The position numbers were made by a program, and so were the translations under genes. Below are positions 54,470 to 61,913 of a stretch of DNA of 64,000 bases, piece after piece. The stretch lies in the NCBI RefSeq assembly GCF_030770395.1, contig NZ_CP132480.1, forward strand, positions 474,153-538,152, in the 5' to 3' direction. The notes below the pieces were generated by a model that was not told where the DNA came from, searched no databases, and worked only from the letters and a program-made list of their open reading frames with translations. Origin of the DNA: Telluria beijingensis. Lineage in GTDB: Bacteria > Pseudomonadota > Gammaproteobacteria > Burkholderiales > Burkholderiaceae_D. Position 1 is the first letter of the stretch; each line of letters opens with the position of its first letter.

Positions 54470-56235
54470 GCACGTTGACACCCGAGCAGCAGGCCGTGGT
54501 CGATGCGCCGATGGTGCCGCTGTGCGTCATCGCCTGTGCTGGCAGCGGTAAGACAAAGACGGCTGTGCATCGTCTCATGCAGATGCGCCGTAACCTTGGT
54601 GCTGCGCGGGGCCGCGTAGCGCTGCTGTCGTTCTCTAATGTCGCGGTTGACACCTTTCGTAAGGCCTACAGCGATCTTGCAAGCAGTCTTCCCGCTACCG
54701 CCGGACGGTCGCGGGTCGACATTGACACGTTAGATGGCTTCATTACCACCAACATCATTCGCCCGCATGGCCATCGGATCATGACAGCCGTGCGTCCAGC
54801 CTTTCTAGTAACAGGGAATGAGGCCTTTCTAGAGGGCTACAAGTTCTCGACATCGTCGTTTCCCCAGCCAGTCACTTCGTTGCAAGTGGCATTTATGGGC
54901 GATGAAGAGGTCTTCTTCCACATTCGCAACGACCAGATAGAGTACGTGGACAAGTCGACGGCGCGCAACCTAATCGTGAAGCTGGCAAGGACAGGCGCAT
55001 ACACGCATGACTTAGGACGGTACTGGGCTTACCGGACGCTGAAGGATAGGCCTGAACTGCTAGCTGCGGTCGCTCGCAGGTATCCGCATATCATGATCGA
55101 CGAGGCTCAAGATATCGGAACGGTGCACCAGGCCATCCTGGAATTACTTATCGGTGCAGGCTCTTTCGTGACGCTCATCGGCGATCCTAACCAAGGCATC
55201 TACGGGTTCGCAGGTGCCAACGGAAAGTTCCTTACCGACTATCATCAGCGCACTTACGTTCAGCGACATTCGTTGCAACAGAATTTTCGATCGGCGCCCA
55301 ACATCGTCTCTCTGGCTAACAGTCTGTGCGGGCGCTGCGATGTTGCGGATCGGCCTGCTCCCGGCATGCTGCATGGCGCCTTCTTCATGGGCTACAAGCG
55401 CGACCAGCACTCACAACTCATCGCTGCGTTTCACGAAGCGATGTCCGCTGCCGGCGTCAACGCCAAGCGCTCCGGCATTCTCTGTCGAGGCAAAGGTCTT
55501 GCGAAGACGCTGCGCGGCGACGCTGCCCCAGTCGGTCAGGGCGTCGTTAAGACGCTCGCCGCTGCTGCAGTCCTACGTGATCGGAGGAGGGACTACCTGC
55601 AGGCCTTCCAGCGCGTTGCCGTTGCCATAGTCGCTTTGTTGAACAGTCCGCCCGATGGGCTTGTGAGCAGGATTACTCAGCATTCCAGCTATCCACAGGA
55701 TCGCAATCTCCGTAAGGAGATATGGGCATTCACCCGTGATGCCGTCAGCGGACTCCCGCCCTCATCATTGATCGCCGATACGCAGTGGCACCCTGTGCTA
55801 CTAAAACGCATCAAGATTCTCCTCGCCCGACTAGAGAAGAATTTTGGCCTAAGGGCTGCCGACAATATTGGGCGCAAGCTGTCAAAAAGGGCACTAACGA
55901 GCGTGCCGCTCGCAAGCACGGAGGACTTTGCGGACAACAAAGCAGGGATGCTGCGGGTAGATACTGTGCACAAGTCGAAGGGAGAAAGCCTAGATGCCGT
56001 CCTCTACATGACACTCAAAGAACATGCGCAAGCCCTGCTGGACGGGGTCAATACCGAGGTCGGCCGCATCGGTTATGTCGCCGCAACTCGGGCTCGAGAT
56101 CTGCTCTGGGTAGCTGTGCCGCACAATTCATTGAAAGAGCTCCGGCCAGCTTTCCTAGCTAGAGGTTTAGAGGAGGTGAGTATCGCTGCAGCATCAGTGC
56201 TGCCAACGGCGGTGGCGAAGTGCCCACGCACCTGA
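54466..56235 (+). CDS. UvrD/Rep-like superfamily 1 helicase (GajB-like)
   Basis: The 589-aa helicase begins MSTLTPEQQAVVDAPMVPLC with Walker A ACAGSGKTKTAVHRL near residues 24-38. VALLSFSNVAVDTFR is motif Ia, IMIDEAQDIGTVHQ is motif II near 209, LIGDPNQGIYGFAGA is motif III and LQQNFRSAPNIVSLAN is motif IV. DTVHKSKGESLDAVL and GYVAATRARDLLWVAVP are motifs V-VI. ATGA overlap with the OLD gene implies coupled translation and a working pair. GajB in Gabija is the same type of protein though somewhat shorter. Motifs are intact. Confidence 0.87.
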   Translation: MSTLTPEQQAVVDAPMVPLCVIACAGSGKTKTAVHRLMQMRRNLGAARGRVALLSFSNVAVDTFRKAYSDLASSLPATAGRSRVDIDTLDGFITTNIIRPHGHRIMTAVRPAFLVTGNEAFLEGYKFSTSSFPQPVTSLQVAFMGDEEVFFHIRNDQIEYVDKSTARNLIVKLARTGAYTHDLGRYWAYRTLKDRPELLAAVARRYPHIMIDEAQDIGTVHQAILELLIGAGSFVTLIGDPNQGIYGFAGANGKFLTDYHQRTYVQRHSLQQNFRSAPNIVSLANSLCGRCDVADRPAPGMLHGAFFMGYKRDQHSQLIAAFHEAMSAAGVNAKRSGILCRGKGLAKTLRGDAAPVGQGVVKTLAAAAVLRDRRRDYLQAFQRVAVAIVALLNSPPDGLVSRITQHSSYPQDRNLRKEIWAFTRDAVSGLPPSSLIADTQWHPVLLKRIKILLARLEKNFGLRAADNIGRKLSKRALTSVPLASTEDFADNKAGMLRVDTVHKSKGESLDAVLYMTLKEHAQALLDGVNTEVGRIGYVAATRARDLLWVAVPHNSLKELRPAFLARGLEEVSIAAASVLPTAVAKCPRT

Positions 56236-56565
56236 TCTAACTTACGCTACCTGTCATTTCTGCCAAACGGGGTGTATGCAGACCGTGTCGGACTAGTTCC
56301 CAAAGCCAAGTTCTGCTGGCACGACCACCTCATTGGTCGGTTACAAGGTTCTTGTTACAGTCTTTCCCATTTGCGTTTTTTGCCAAATGGGAGCTCGGAT
56401 GGCAGAGTCTTTAAGCCAGCAGTGAGGTCATAGTTCCCCGAGCATAGCAGCCCAACGGCCCCCTGTTTAGGCAACCATGTCCCTGTCTCCCATTTGTGTT
56501 TTTTGCCAAATGGGAAGTGTGTAGATTCAAATCCCTACTCAACACACGGCTACCTGCTACCTTCC
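56236..56565. repeat. Hairpin repeats TCCCATTTG...CAAATGGGA
   Basis: Two near-identical 28-bp hairpins lie at 56,365-56,392 and 56,488-56,515 (9-bp stems, 10-base loop GYGTTTTTTGC, one base different), 123 bases apart. A degraded third version (CATTTCTGCCAAACGGG) lies near 56,254, about 110 bases upstream. No gene is evident in this stretch. The repeat has no recognisable link to CRISPR or to integron attC sites. Confidence 0.6.
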
Positions 56566-56757
56566 CTAGTCGTAATAAATGCGAGCCATTCGCTCCTCGA
56601 ACGACTCTCGTCCTGCCAGTATTTTGAGCGCGTATTTGAAGCGTTGCCATCGGCTCAATCCCCACCGAGGATCGATTGGAGCAGGACGCATGTGATGAAA
56701 ATGCAGCGGTCGTTCCCAATGAGGACGACGGTAGTGCGGGGGGATATGCGGATCCAT
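56566..56757 (-). CDS. Possible small protein (63 aa)
   Basis: The product MDPHIPPHYRRPHWERPLHF then RWGLSRWQRFKYALKILAG and a charged end looks protein-like, with an amphipathic helix in the C-terminal half. GCAGG lies eight bases before the ATG. No family is recognised. Low AT composition relative to neighbours gives mild support. Confidence 0.4.
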   Translation of the reverse strand: MDPHIPPHYRRPHWERPLHFHHMRPAPIDPRWGLSRWQRFKYALKILAGRESFEERMARIYYD

Positions 56758-56845
56758 TGGTCAACCTGCCAAAGGGAAGAACTCTAACATCTATCCCAGC
56801 CAACTAAGTCAGCTGAACCGCGCTCGCTAAAAATTCCGAGCGCTA

Positions 56846-57106
56846 CTACAGCTCTTTTTCAACAGATGGAACCAGAAGTTCGTATGGCTTCACACGCAGT
56901 GCAACAGCGATTTTCTCCAAACTGTCCAGAGAGAGGTTTCGAGACTGTCGCTCAACGTGAGCGATGAACGTCCGATGAAGGCCCGCCTCAAATCCAAGTT
57001 GCTCTTGCGACCATGCTTGTTCCCGACGTAGTCGAACCATATTCTCCGCCAGTACAGCTCTGGCAGTGGGGACTACTGAGTGGGCATCTTTGTCGAGCGA
57101 CGGCAT
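56846..57106 (-). CDS. XRE-family HTH regulator
   Basis: The ~86-aa protein has ENMVRLRREQAWSQEQLGFE then GLHRTFIAHVERQSRNLSLD and KIAVALRVKPYELL, a complete Cro/C1-type helix-turn-helix domain. A longer reading starts at 57,175, but the ATG at 57,106 leaves more room for a promoter shared with the divergent DUF2384 gene. It probably represses itself and the divergent neighbour (inferred). Confidence 0.8.
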   Translation of the reverse strand: MPSLDKDAHSVVPTARAVLAENMVRLRREQAWSQEQLGFEAGLHRTFIAHVERQSRNLSLDSLEKIAVALRVKPYELLVPSVEKEL

Positions 57107-57195
57107 GCTCACAGTCTTGCAAGGTGACGCTTTTAAGTCAGCCGTGTTTGAGTCACAATGTTGCGCCCCCTCCATCTTTTTGAAAGTTTACCCTT

Positions 57196-57717
57196 ATGAC
57201 CACAGATGCCGACGACTTTGACAACGACAACGCCAAGCGCGAGGAAACCGCTGACGACATTGGGAAGCGGACGGTCAGTGACTTCTACAAGACATGGAAA
57301 CCTGATGCGTCTCTCCGTCCAGACCCACATAATGGTAAGAGCGATGCACAGCGCGACCCACGCTCCTATCTGTATAGCAAAGGCGTTGTATCGGATCCGA
57401 CTGATATCACCAACATCCTTCGGCATGCCTTGCCGGCGAACTTGATGCCCCGGAGCCCCTTTGGAGAACAAGGGGCGCCATCAGAGAGACCTGGCACCCC
57501 ATCCCGATTCTCACCAGAGCTGGAAGCGCGTCGGCTCGAAGTACGCAGGCTTGCCGAAAAAACGCTTGGATCCGTAACTGCAGTGCGGCGATGGCTTGGG
57601 ATACCAGTCGAAGATGAGTTGATGGGCAACACGCCGATCGACCTGATGGAGACACTGGAAGGTTGCGATCAGGTCCAGAGATTCTTGATGAGCCAATACT
57701 CGCCTAGATCGACTTAA
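57196..57717 (+). CDS. Protein with C-terminal DUF2384 (Xre/MbcA/ParS) domain
   Basis: The 173-aa protein has a polar, probably disordered N-terminal half. The C-terminal part has EKTLGSVTAVRRWLGIPV, then NTPIDLMETLEGCDQVQRFL, the toxin-binding domain pattern of RES/Xre-type antitoxins. The usual Xre HTH is not in the same chain; an HTH protein is encoded divergently instead. No RES-domain toxin is encoded next to it. It could be an orphan antitoxin-like factor or interact with a protein elsewhere. Confidence 0.7.
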   Translation: MTTDADDFDNDNAKREETADDIGKRTVSDFYKTWKPDASLRPDPHNGKSDAQRDPRSYLYSKGVVSDPTDITNILRHALPANLMPRSPFGEQGAPSERPGTPSRFSPELEARRLEVRRLAEKTLGSVTAVRRWLGIPVEDELMGNTPIDLMETLEGCDQVQRFLMSQYSPRST

Positions 57718-57774
57718 AGTTTTTCGCTACAGGTCAGAACCCTACACAAGGATAGGGTTCTGACTTCGCCGCCG

Positions 57775-58572
57775 TTATGCTAGCTGAGCAGCGCCTGCCC
57801 CGCTGTATGGGATCATTCGGCTCTCGGGCTTAGTCTTCGCAGTAAAAATTTCCACGAAACTACGAGTTTTGACAGACGGTTTTTTGGGCAAAGACACGTC
57901 AAAATGTTCTTGAAGAGCATGCGGGCTTCTTCGATGCGCTTCTAGCAGGACGCGCACCGTCTCCTCGGTCAGGCCACTGAAAGCATCGAGTTTCGCTGCT
58001 ACCTGAGCGATGATGAAATCTCGAGTAGCAGCACTCAAACGTGGCTTCGGAAGAGGGCGTGTGAGGCCGTAAGCTGCGCCTACAAGCTGGTAGAACGAGT
58101 CTAAGTGCATGCGTAGCTTGGCGCCTGTGCCGAACAAGTCTGAGCCGTTCATACGCCCATTGATGAGTGGTAGAAGTATAACGTGGCAGTGCGGCTGGCT
58201 TTCATCAAGATGCACTACCGAGCTCAGCACGGGCACCTTGAAGTGATTTTCAGCCCATCGCGTGCAATCTTCAAAGTACTGGGGTGGGCACTCCTGACCA
58301 GGAAACGGCCAGGTGAACAAAACTTCAAGTCCCTGGACGGCATCTACCCGTAACTTCTTCTTGAGCTTAGCAGCATCAAGTAGTGATTTTCGTAGTGCAG
58401 CCACGCCATCTGCGGTGTCTGGGCCACGTAAGATGATGTTGTCGGCGCCACGTGTTGGATCAATACGCTGTTCGGCGCCAATCTCTGCAACGATTTCACG
58501 CAAGTTGTGTTTTGCTGCTGTAGTGATGATTCGTTGTCCGCTTAGCCGGTCAATAGCCATAGGAAAGCTCAT
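57775..58572 (-). CDS. MobV/Pre-like relaxase
   Basis: The 265-aa protein has the histidine cluster HLDESQPHCHVILLPLINGR (H121, H128, H130), which matches the metal-binding motif of MobV relaxases. A MNGSDLFG segment follows. MobV enzymes nick oriT to start conjugal transfer or plasmid recombination. The protein is shorter than typical plasmid Mob proteins, so it may act only in cis for this island. It overlaps the upstream HTH gene by 4 bp (ATGA) with a purine-rich ribosome site. Confidence 0.75.
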   Translation of the reverse strand: MSFPMAIDRLSGQRIITTAAKHNLREIVAEIGAEQRIDPTRGADNIILRGPDTADGVAALRKSLLDAAKLKKKLRVDAVQGLEVLFTWPFPGQECPPQYFEDCTRWAENHFKVPVLSSVVHLDESQPHCHVILLPLINGRMNGSDLFGTGAKLRMHLDSFYQLVGAAYGLTRPLPKPRLSAATRDFIIAQVAAKLDAFSGLTEETVRVLLEAHRRSPHALQEHFDVSLPKKPSVKTRSFVEIFTAKTKPESRMIPYSGAGAAQLA

Positions 58573-58796
58573 TTGGCGCCCCCTTCCAGCAGCTCGGCAA
58601 TATCCTTGATACGCCAAAGTAGGCGGTTGCCAAGTTTCACAGGACGGATACCGAGATAGTGGCCAGTCAGGCAGTACGCCTTGCGGATAGTCTGACTGGC
58701 CCGTCTTAACTCGCTGGCGAACTCATCTGTTCGCAAGTAGTCAGTCTTCGTTGCAATCTCAGCAAGGGTAGGGGGGAGAGATACAGCATACGTCAT
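58569..58796 (-). CDS. Small HTH protein upstream of the relaxase
   Basis: The 75-aa protein has ELRRASQTIRKAYCLTGHYLG then KLGNRLLWRIKDIAELLEGG, an AlpA/excisionase-like DNA-binding pattern with the characteristic wing Arg-Leu-Leu-Trp. A TTG at 58,853 could extend it. The ATG at 58,796 has AAAGG seven bases before it and is preferred. It overlaps the relaxase by 4 bp and may serve as excisionase or relaxosome accessory factor (inferred). Confidence 0.65.
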   Translation of the reverse strand: MTYAVSLPPTLAEIATKTDYLRTDEFASELRRASQTIRKAYCLTGHYLGIRPVKLGNRLLWRIKDIAELLEGGAK

Positions 58797-58954
58797 CGCC
58801 AAACCTTTCACAAAACGGTATGCGTCACCAAGAGGATTCTCGGTGAAGCGCAAGGCGATCAGGACTTTATGGCCGATTTCGGAAGAACTTGGAATTTAGT
58901 TCAACACCATGAGATGTTGTTAAATGACAACAACCTCAGTAAGGGCGGAGCCCG

Positions 58955-60280
58955 CTACGCTGATGCCACCAACTGCAATCGAGTGGACAGTGGAAGGTCG
59001 GGAGAGTATTCAATGTTAGCTTCTTTGAGGATCCATGCTTCGATATGCTCGTGGTGCCGGCGTAGTAGGTCAAGTGGTCGCACCTTGTAGTGCTTCTCAG
59101 CCGTGGCGCTGGGTTTGTGACCCATGATCTGCGCAACTACACCGATCGGACACTCTAGCCATTCTGTAAGGCTCGCAAATGACCTGCGAAGACCATGTAG
59201 CGTCAATCCCTCGATCCCGGCGACAGTGCAAGCTTTGTCGTGTACCTGATGAGGTTTGCTGATGGGCTTAACAGCCTTGTCTGGGCTAGCGATCGAGCTA
59301 GAGAAAACCCATTCTGAACGACGCGGCAGACCTGCAAGGAGGTGCGAAACGTATGGAGTTAATGGAATAATCCGTTCGCCTTCGACTTTGTCCCGAATCG
59401 TTAGGCTCTTCCATCTAGTGTCGACGTCCTCCCATCGCATCTCCAAAACTTCACCAGGCCGAGCTCCGGTCAACAGCAGAGTTTGAAGATATGCAGCAGT
59501 CACTGGGTTGAAGATTTGACGTACTGCAGCGAACCAGGCCGGTAGCTGTTCAAGTTGTAGCGCATCTTGCTTCACTCCTGCAGGGCCGAGCAGCTCGCGC
59601 GTTTTTTTTGTCTTGGCTGGGTTCCCCTCAACAACTGGCGCAAATGCGGGTTGTTCGGCGCACCATGACAAAAAGCTTTTCAGCAAGCGCCAAGCCAGGC
59701 GAGTAGACGTTGGGCGCGATACCTTTTCGCGAGCAGCCCATGCTTCCACGACCGCCGGGCGTAGCTCACACAGCCTTAGCTCCATTAGGGCGTGAAGCGG
59801 GCCAGCTATGGTTAGACCGCGCCCACGAGTACCTCGGATGGCCGGTTGCCCACCTGCTTGTGCTTTTTTGACGTGATCTTGGTAGTGACGGTCACCCCAG
59901 TAAGGCCGACGCTCCTCAAGGTAGACGCCCCAAGCTTCGCCGACGGTAACTGTACGAGAAGCCTCTGCCTTGGCTTTTGCTTCATGCGCCGCTTGTGCTT
60001 CGGCTTTCAGTTCTCTTGGATCGAGTCCTTGATTGATCAAGGTCTTCAGCCGCCCGCCTTCCGCCCTGGCTTTGCCGAGGTCCCAACTGCGCGGGTCACC
60101 GATCGTGATACGTATAGTTTTGCCGAAGAGGCGAGACTCGAAGATGTAGGCCCGAGTACCGGTCTGAGTGACTCGAAGCCCAAGGCCAGGGATTTTTGCA
60201 TCCCAGTGGATGGTCTGTTGCTTCCCCTGCTCACATTGATATGACTTGATGCGTTCTGCCGTGAAGTTTTCTTTTGCCAT
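58955..60280 (-). CDS. int: Tyrosine integrase of the island
   Basis: The 441-aa recombinase has an N-terminal arm-binding domain (GLGLRVTQTGTRAYIFESRL, DUF4102 type), a SAM-like core-binding domain and a catalytic domain. The catalytic residues are in LLTGARPGEVLEMRW (Arg), LTLHGLRRSFASL (His-x-x-Arg) and IMGHKPSATAEKHYK (His and the nucleophilic Tyr). The start lies 168 bp inside the right attachment site, and three arm-type repeats lie just upstream of the ATG, so binding there may also regulate int. Family and tRNA target agree. Confidence 0.93.
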   Translation of the reverse strand: MAKENFTAERIKSYQCEQGKQQTIHWDAKIPGLGLRVTQTGTRAYIFESRLFGKTIRITIGDPRSWDLGKARAEGGRLKTLINQGLDPRELKAEAQAAHEAKAKAEASRTVTVGEAWGVYLEERRPYWGDRHYQDHVKKAQAGGQPAIRGTRGRGLTIAGPLHALMELRLCELRPAVVEAWAAREKVSRPTSTRLAWRLLKSFLSWCAEQPAFAPVVEGNPAKTKKTRELLGPAGVKQDALQLEQLPAWFAAVRQIFNPVTAAYLQTLLLTGARPGEVLEMRWEDVDTRWKSLTIRDKVEGERIIPLTPYVSHLLAGLPRRSEWVFSSSIASPDKAVKPISKPHQVHDKACTVAGIEGLTLHGLRRSFASLTEWLECPIGVVAQIMGHKPSATAEKHYKVRPLDLLRRHHEHIEAWILKEANIEYSPDLPLSTRLQLVASA

Positions 60281-60292
60281 AGCTACCTAAGA

Positions 60293-60321
60293 TGTAGGCG
60301 CGGTGTAGGCGCCATGTAGGC
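60293..60321 (+). promoter_or_regulatory. Integrase arm-type sites, right end (3 x TGTAGGC)
   Basis: TGTAGGC occurs at 60,293, 60,304 and 60,315, exactly 11 bases apart, between the int start codon and attR. All are in the same orientation as the two copies at the left end. The position overlaps the expected int promoter. Confidence 0.75.
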
Positions 60322-60448
60322 AAATCTTATGGCAATAGATCAACTTAGGTCAACACAAAAAATCTTAGAGCGAGAAAATTATCTATAAAATTCAATAACT
60401 TGCTGGAATTTTGAAATGCGAATCAACGCATGGCAATACTGTTTGGCT

Positions 60449-60515
60449 CGGACTCATAATCCGTTGGTGCCGTGTTCGACTCACGGGAGGCCTACCAATA
60501 AAGTCAAGGGCTTAC
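60449..60515 (+). other. attR (duplicated tRNA 3' half)
   Basis: These 67 bases repeat 41,275-41,341 with one mismatch (base 60,503). The repeat covers the anticodon stem-loop, T arm, acceptor 3' strand, CCA and 17 following bases. No 5' tRNA half is present on this side, so it is not a functional tRNA gene. Confidence 0.92.
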
Positions 60516-60532
60516 AATATTGTAAGCCCTTG
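60505..60532 (+). terminator. Original tRNA terminator palindrome, now beyond attR
   Basis: CAAGGGCTTACAAT and ATTGTAAGCCCTTG form a perfect 28-base palindrome followed by TCTATTCT. Only its left part is repeated at attL. Before insertion this hairpin would have stood directly after the tRNA. Confidence 0.75.
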
Positions 60533-60745
60533 TCTATTCTACTTCTCCATTCCATCGAAGCATTTTGGCTGTAGCTTTACTCCAAGCTTGACCAAGGTGT
60601 CACAGTCCAGTGATCGTCTAACGCGCATCCCGGTTTGTTATAAATTAACAAGTTTAGTCTCGGCCGTGCTGCCTTTTTAGGCACGTTGGGACGCATGAGA
60701 ATTTTTATACGACCCTGATGAATTATTTGAAATCGTGAGGATTCC

Positions 60746-61087
60746 ATGAGCCAGATTACCGCAGAAGTGGTTTATAAAAATTTTACGCAACTAGCAACGA
60801 GTCAGCGGGCGAAATTTTTTGCATTACTTGCTGAAGCAAGCGTTCGAAGCGAAAACTTCTCCCATGACGATGTGTTTGGTCATTTGGCAGGAGATAAATT
60901 TACTGCAGTTGAGGCAGCGAAGTATTTGGAAGTATCGATGTCGACCTTTCGTAGGCACGTTGCTCAAGGAAGGATTCAGGCGTCGAGCAAGATAGGTCGG
61001 AGTCAGCTTTTTTCTACTAAAGTTTTGAAGGCGTTCAAACGATCACTTCAGGATGTTAAAGCGCGTAATACTTCACGTATGAGGTGA
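60746..61087 (+). CDS. HTH DNA-binding protein outside the right island end
   Basis: The 113-aa protein has FTAVEAAKYLEVSMSTFRRH then VAQGRIQASSKIGRSQLF and a basic tail. This is an excisionase/MerR-like helix-turn-helix at residues ~52-95, after a helical N-terminal half. GAGG precedes the ATG by five bases. It lies in AT-rich DNA beyond attR, so it may belong to an older insertion. No partner gene is adjacent. Confidence 0.7.
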   Translation: MSQITAEVVYKNFTQLATSQRAKFFALLAEASVRSENFSHDDVFGHLAGDKFTAVEAAKYLEVSMSTFRRHVAQGRIQASSKIGRSQLFSTKVLKAFKRSLQDVKARNTSRMR

Positions 61088-61292
61088 ACACAACGAGGCT
61101 GGCATTCCAATGCGGTCGCTGGAGCAGCAGCCACATGGCGATGCGGGATGCGCAGGCCGCCTGTTTTCCGCATCTGCTAAGCTTTCTCGGCGTAGTCCGA
61201 GCGGTTTGCCAAGTCAGGAAGCCGACTGGTCCCGCGTGTATCGCAATCATGCATAATGGCGACCATCGACCACACGTCCCCAGAAGGCGCGC

Positions 61293-61904
61293 ATGACCGG
61301 CAACGCCAGACCACAGCAGCAGTTCACCGCCAACGACATCGATGTCGGCATCCGCATCTACGAAGCCCTGACGCACCACGCAAGATCAGGGCAGGGCGAC
61401 AAGATCGGCCACAAGGACTTGCTGACCCTGGCCCGCTCCCTGCACCCGAAAGACGCCGTACTCGGTCGCGCCGTTCCGATCGGCATTGGCATGAAGCTGC
61501 AGTTCGTCGACGCCTTCTGCGCCGCCCATGCCTACCCCCGGCTATCCAGCCTCGCCGTCGACCAGGCGACCCTGGAGCCAGTTCGCGGCGCTGATGGCGA
61601 CAACGCAGCGCGGAAAGCCGAGCGACACGCCGCCGCCACATTCGACTGGTCAATCGCCGACACCCAACTACCTGCCTTCGCCACCGCCCAGCGCGCCGCC
61701 GTACCCGCCCGCCTCAAGCCGCGCAAAGAGCGACCCGCCGACGTCTCCTGGTACGCCTATTTCTGCTCGCACCGCAAGGAATGCGAATGGATCAATCAGG
61801 AAGACAAGCAGGAGATCATCAACCTGATCATGGCGGGCCTGGATCCGGAAACCGCGCAGATGCGTGTCCGGGCCGCCCGGGCCGCCAGCGTCGAGCAGGC
61901 ATAA
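61293..61904 (+). CDS. Hypothetical protein (203 aa)
   Basis: The host-like high-GC composition and AGAAGG five bases before the ATG support a real gene. The product has an N-terminal segment with ANDIDVGIRIYEALTHHA and IGHKDLLTLARSLHPKD, which looks helical, and a middle Ala/Pro-rich part. A C-terminal VSWYAYFCSHRKECEWINQE precedes a helix with LIMAGLDPETAQMRVRAAR. No signal peptide, membrane segment or known catalytic motif is visible. Not recognised. Confidence 0.65.
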   Translation: MTGNARPQQQFTANDIDVGIRIYEALTHHARSGQGDKIGHKDLLTLARSLHPKDAVLGRAVPIGIGMKLQFVDAFCAAHAYPRLSSLAVDQATLEPVRGADGDNAARKAERHAAATFDWSIADTQLPAFATAQRAAVPARLKPRKERPADVSWYAYFCSHRKECEWINQEDKQEIINLIMAGLDPETAQMRVRAARAASVEQA

Positions 61905-61913
61905 AGCCAGCTT

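Noticed and set aside
56250..56515. CRISPR array
   Set aside because: There are only two or three hairpins, spacing is above 100 bases and no cas genes are present.
56519..56560. tRNA T-arm-like segment (GTAGATTCAAATCCCTAC)
   Set aside because: No acceptor, D arm or anticodon arm could be built around it, so it is not called a tRNA remnant.
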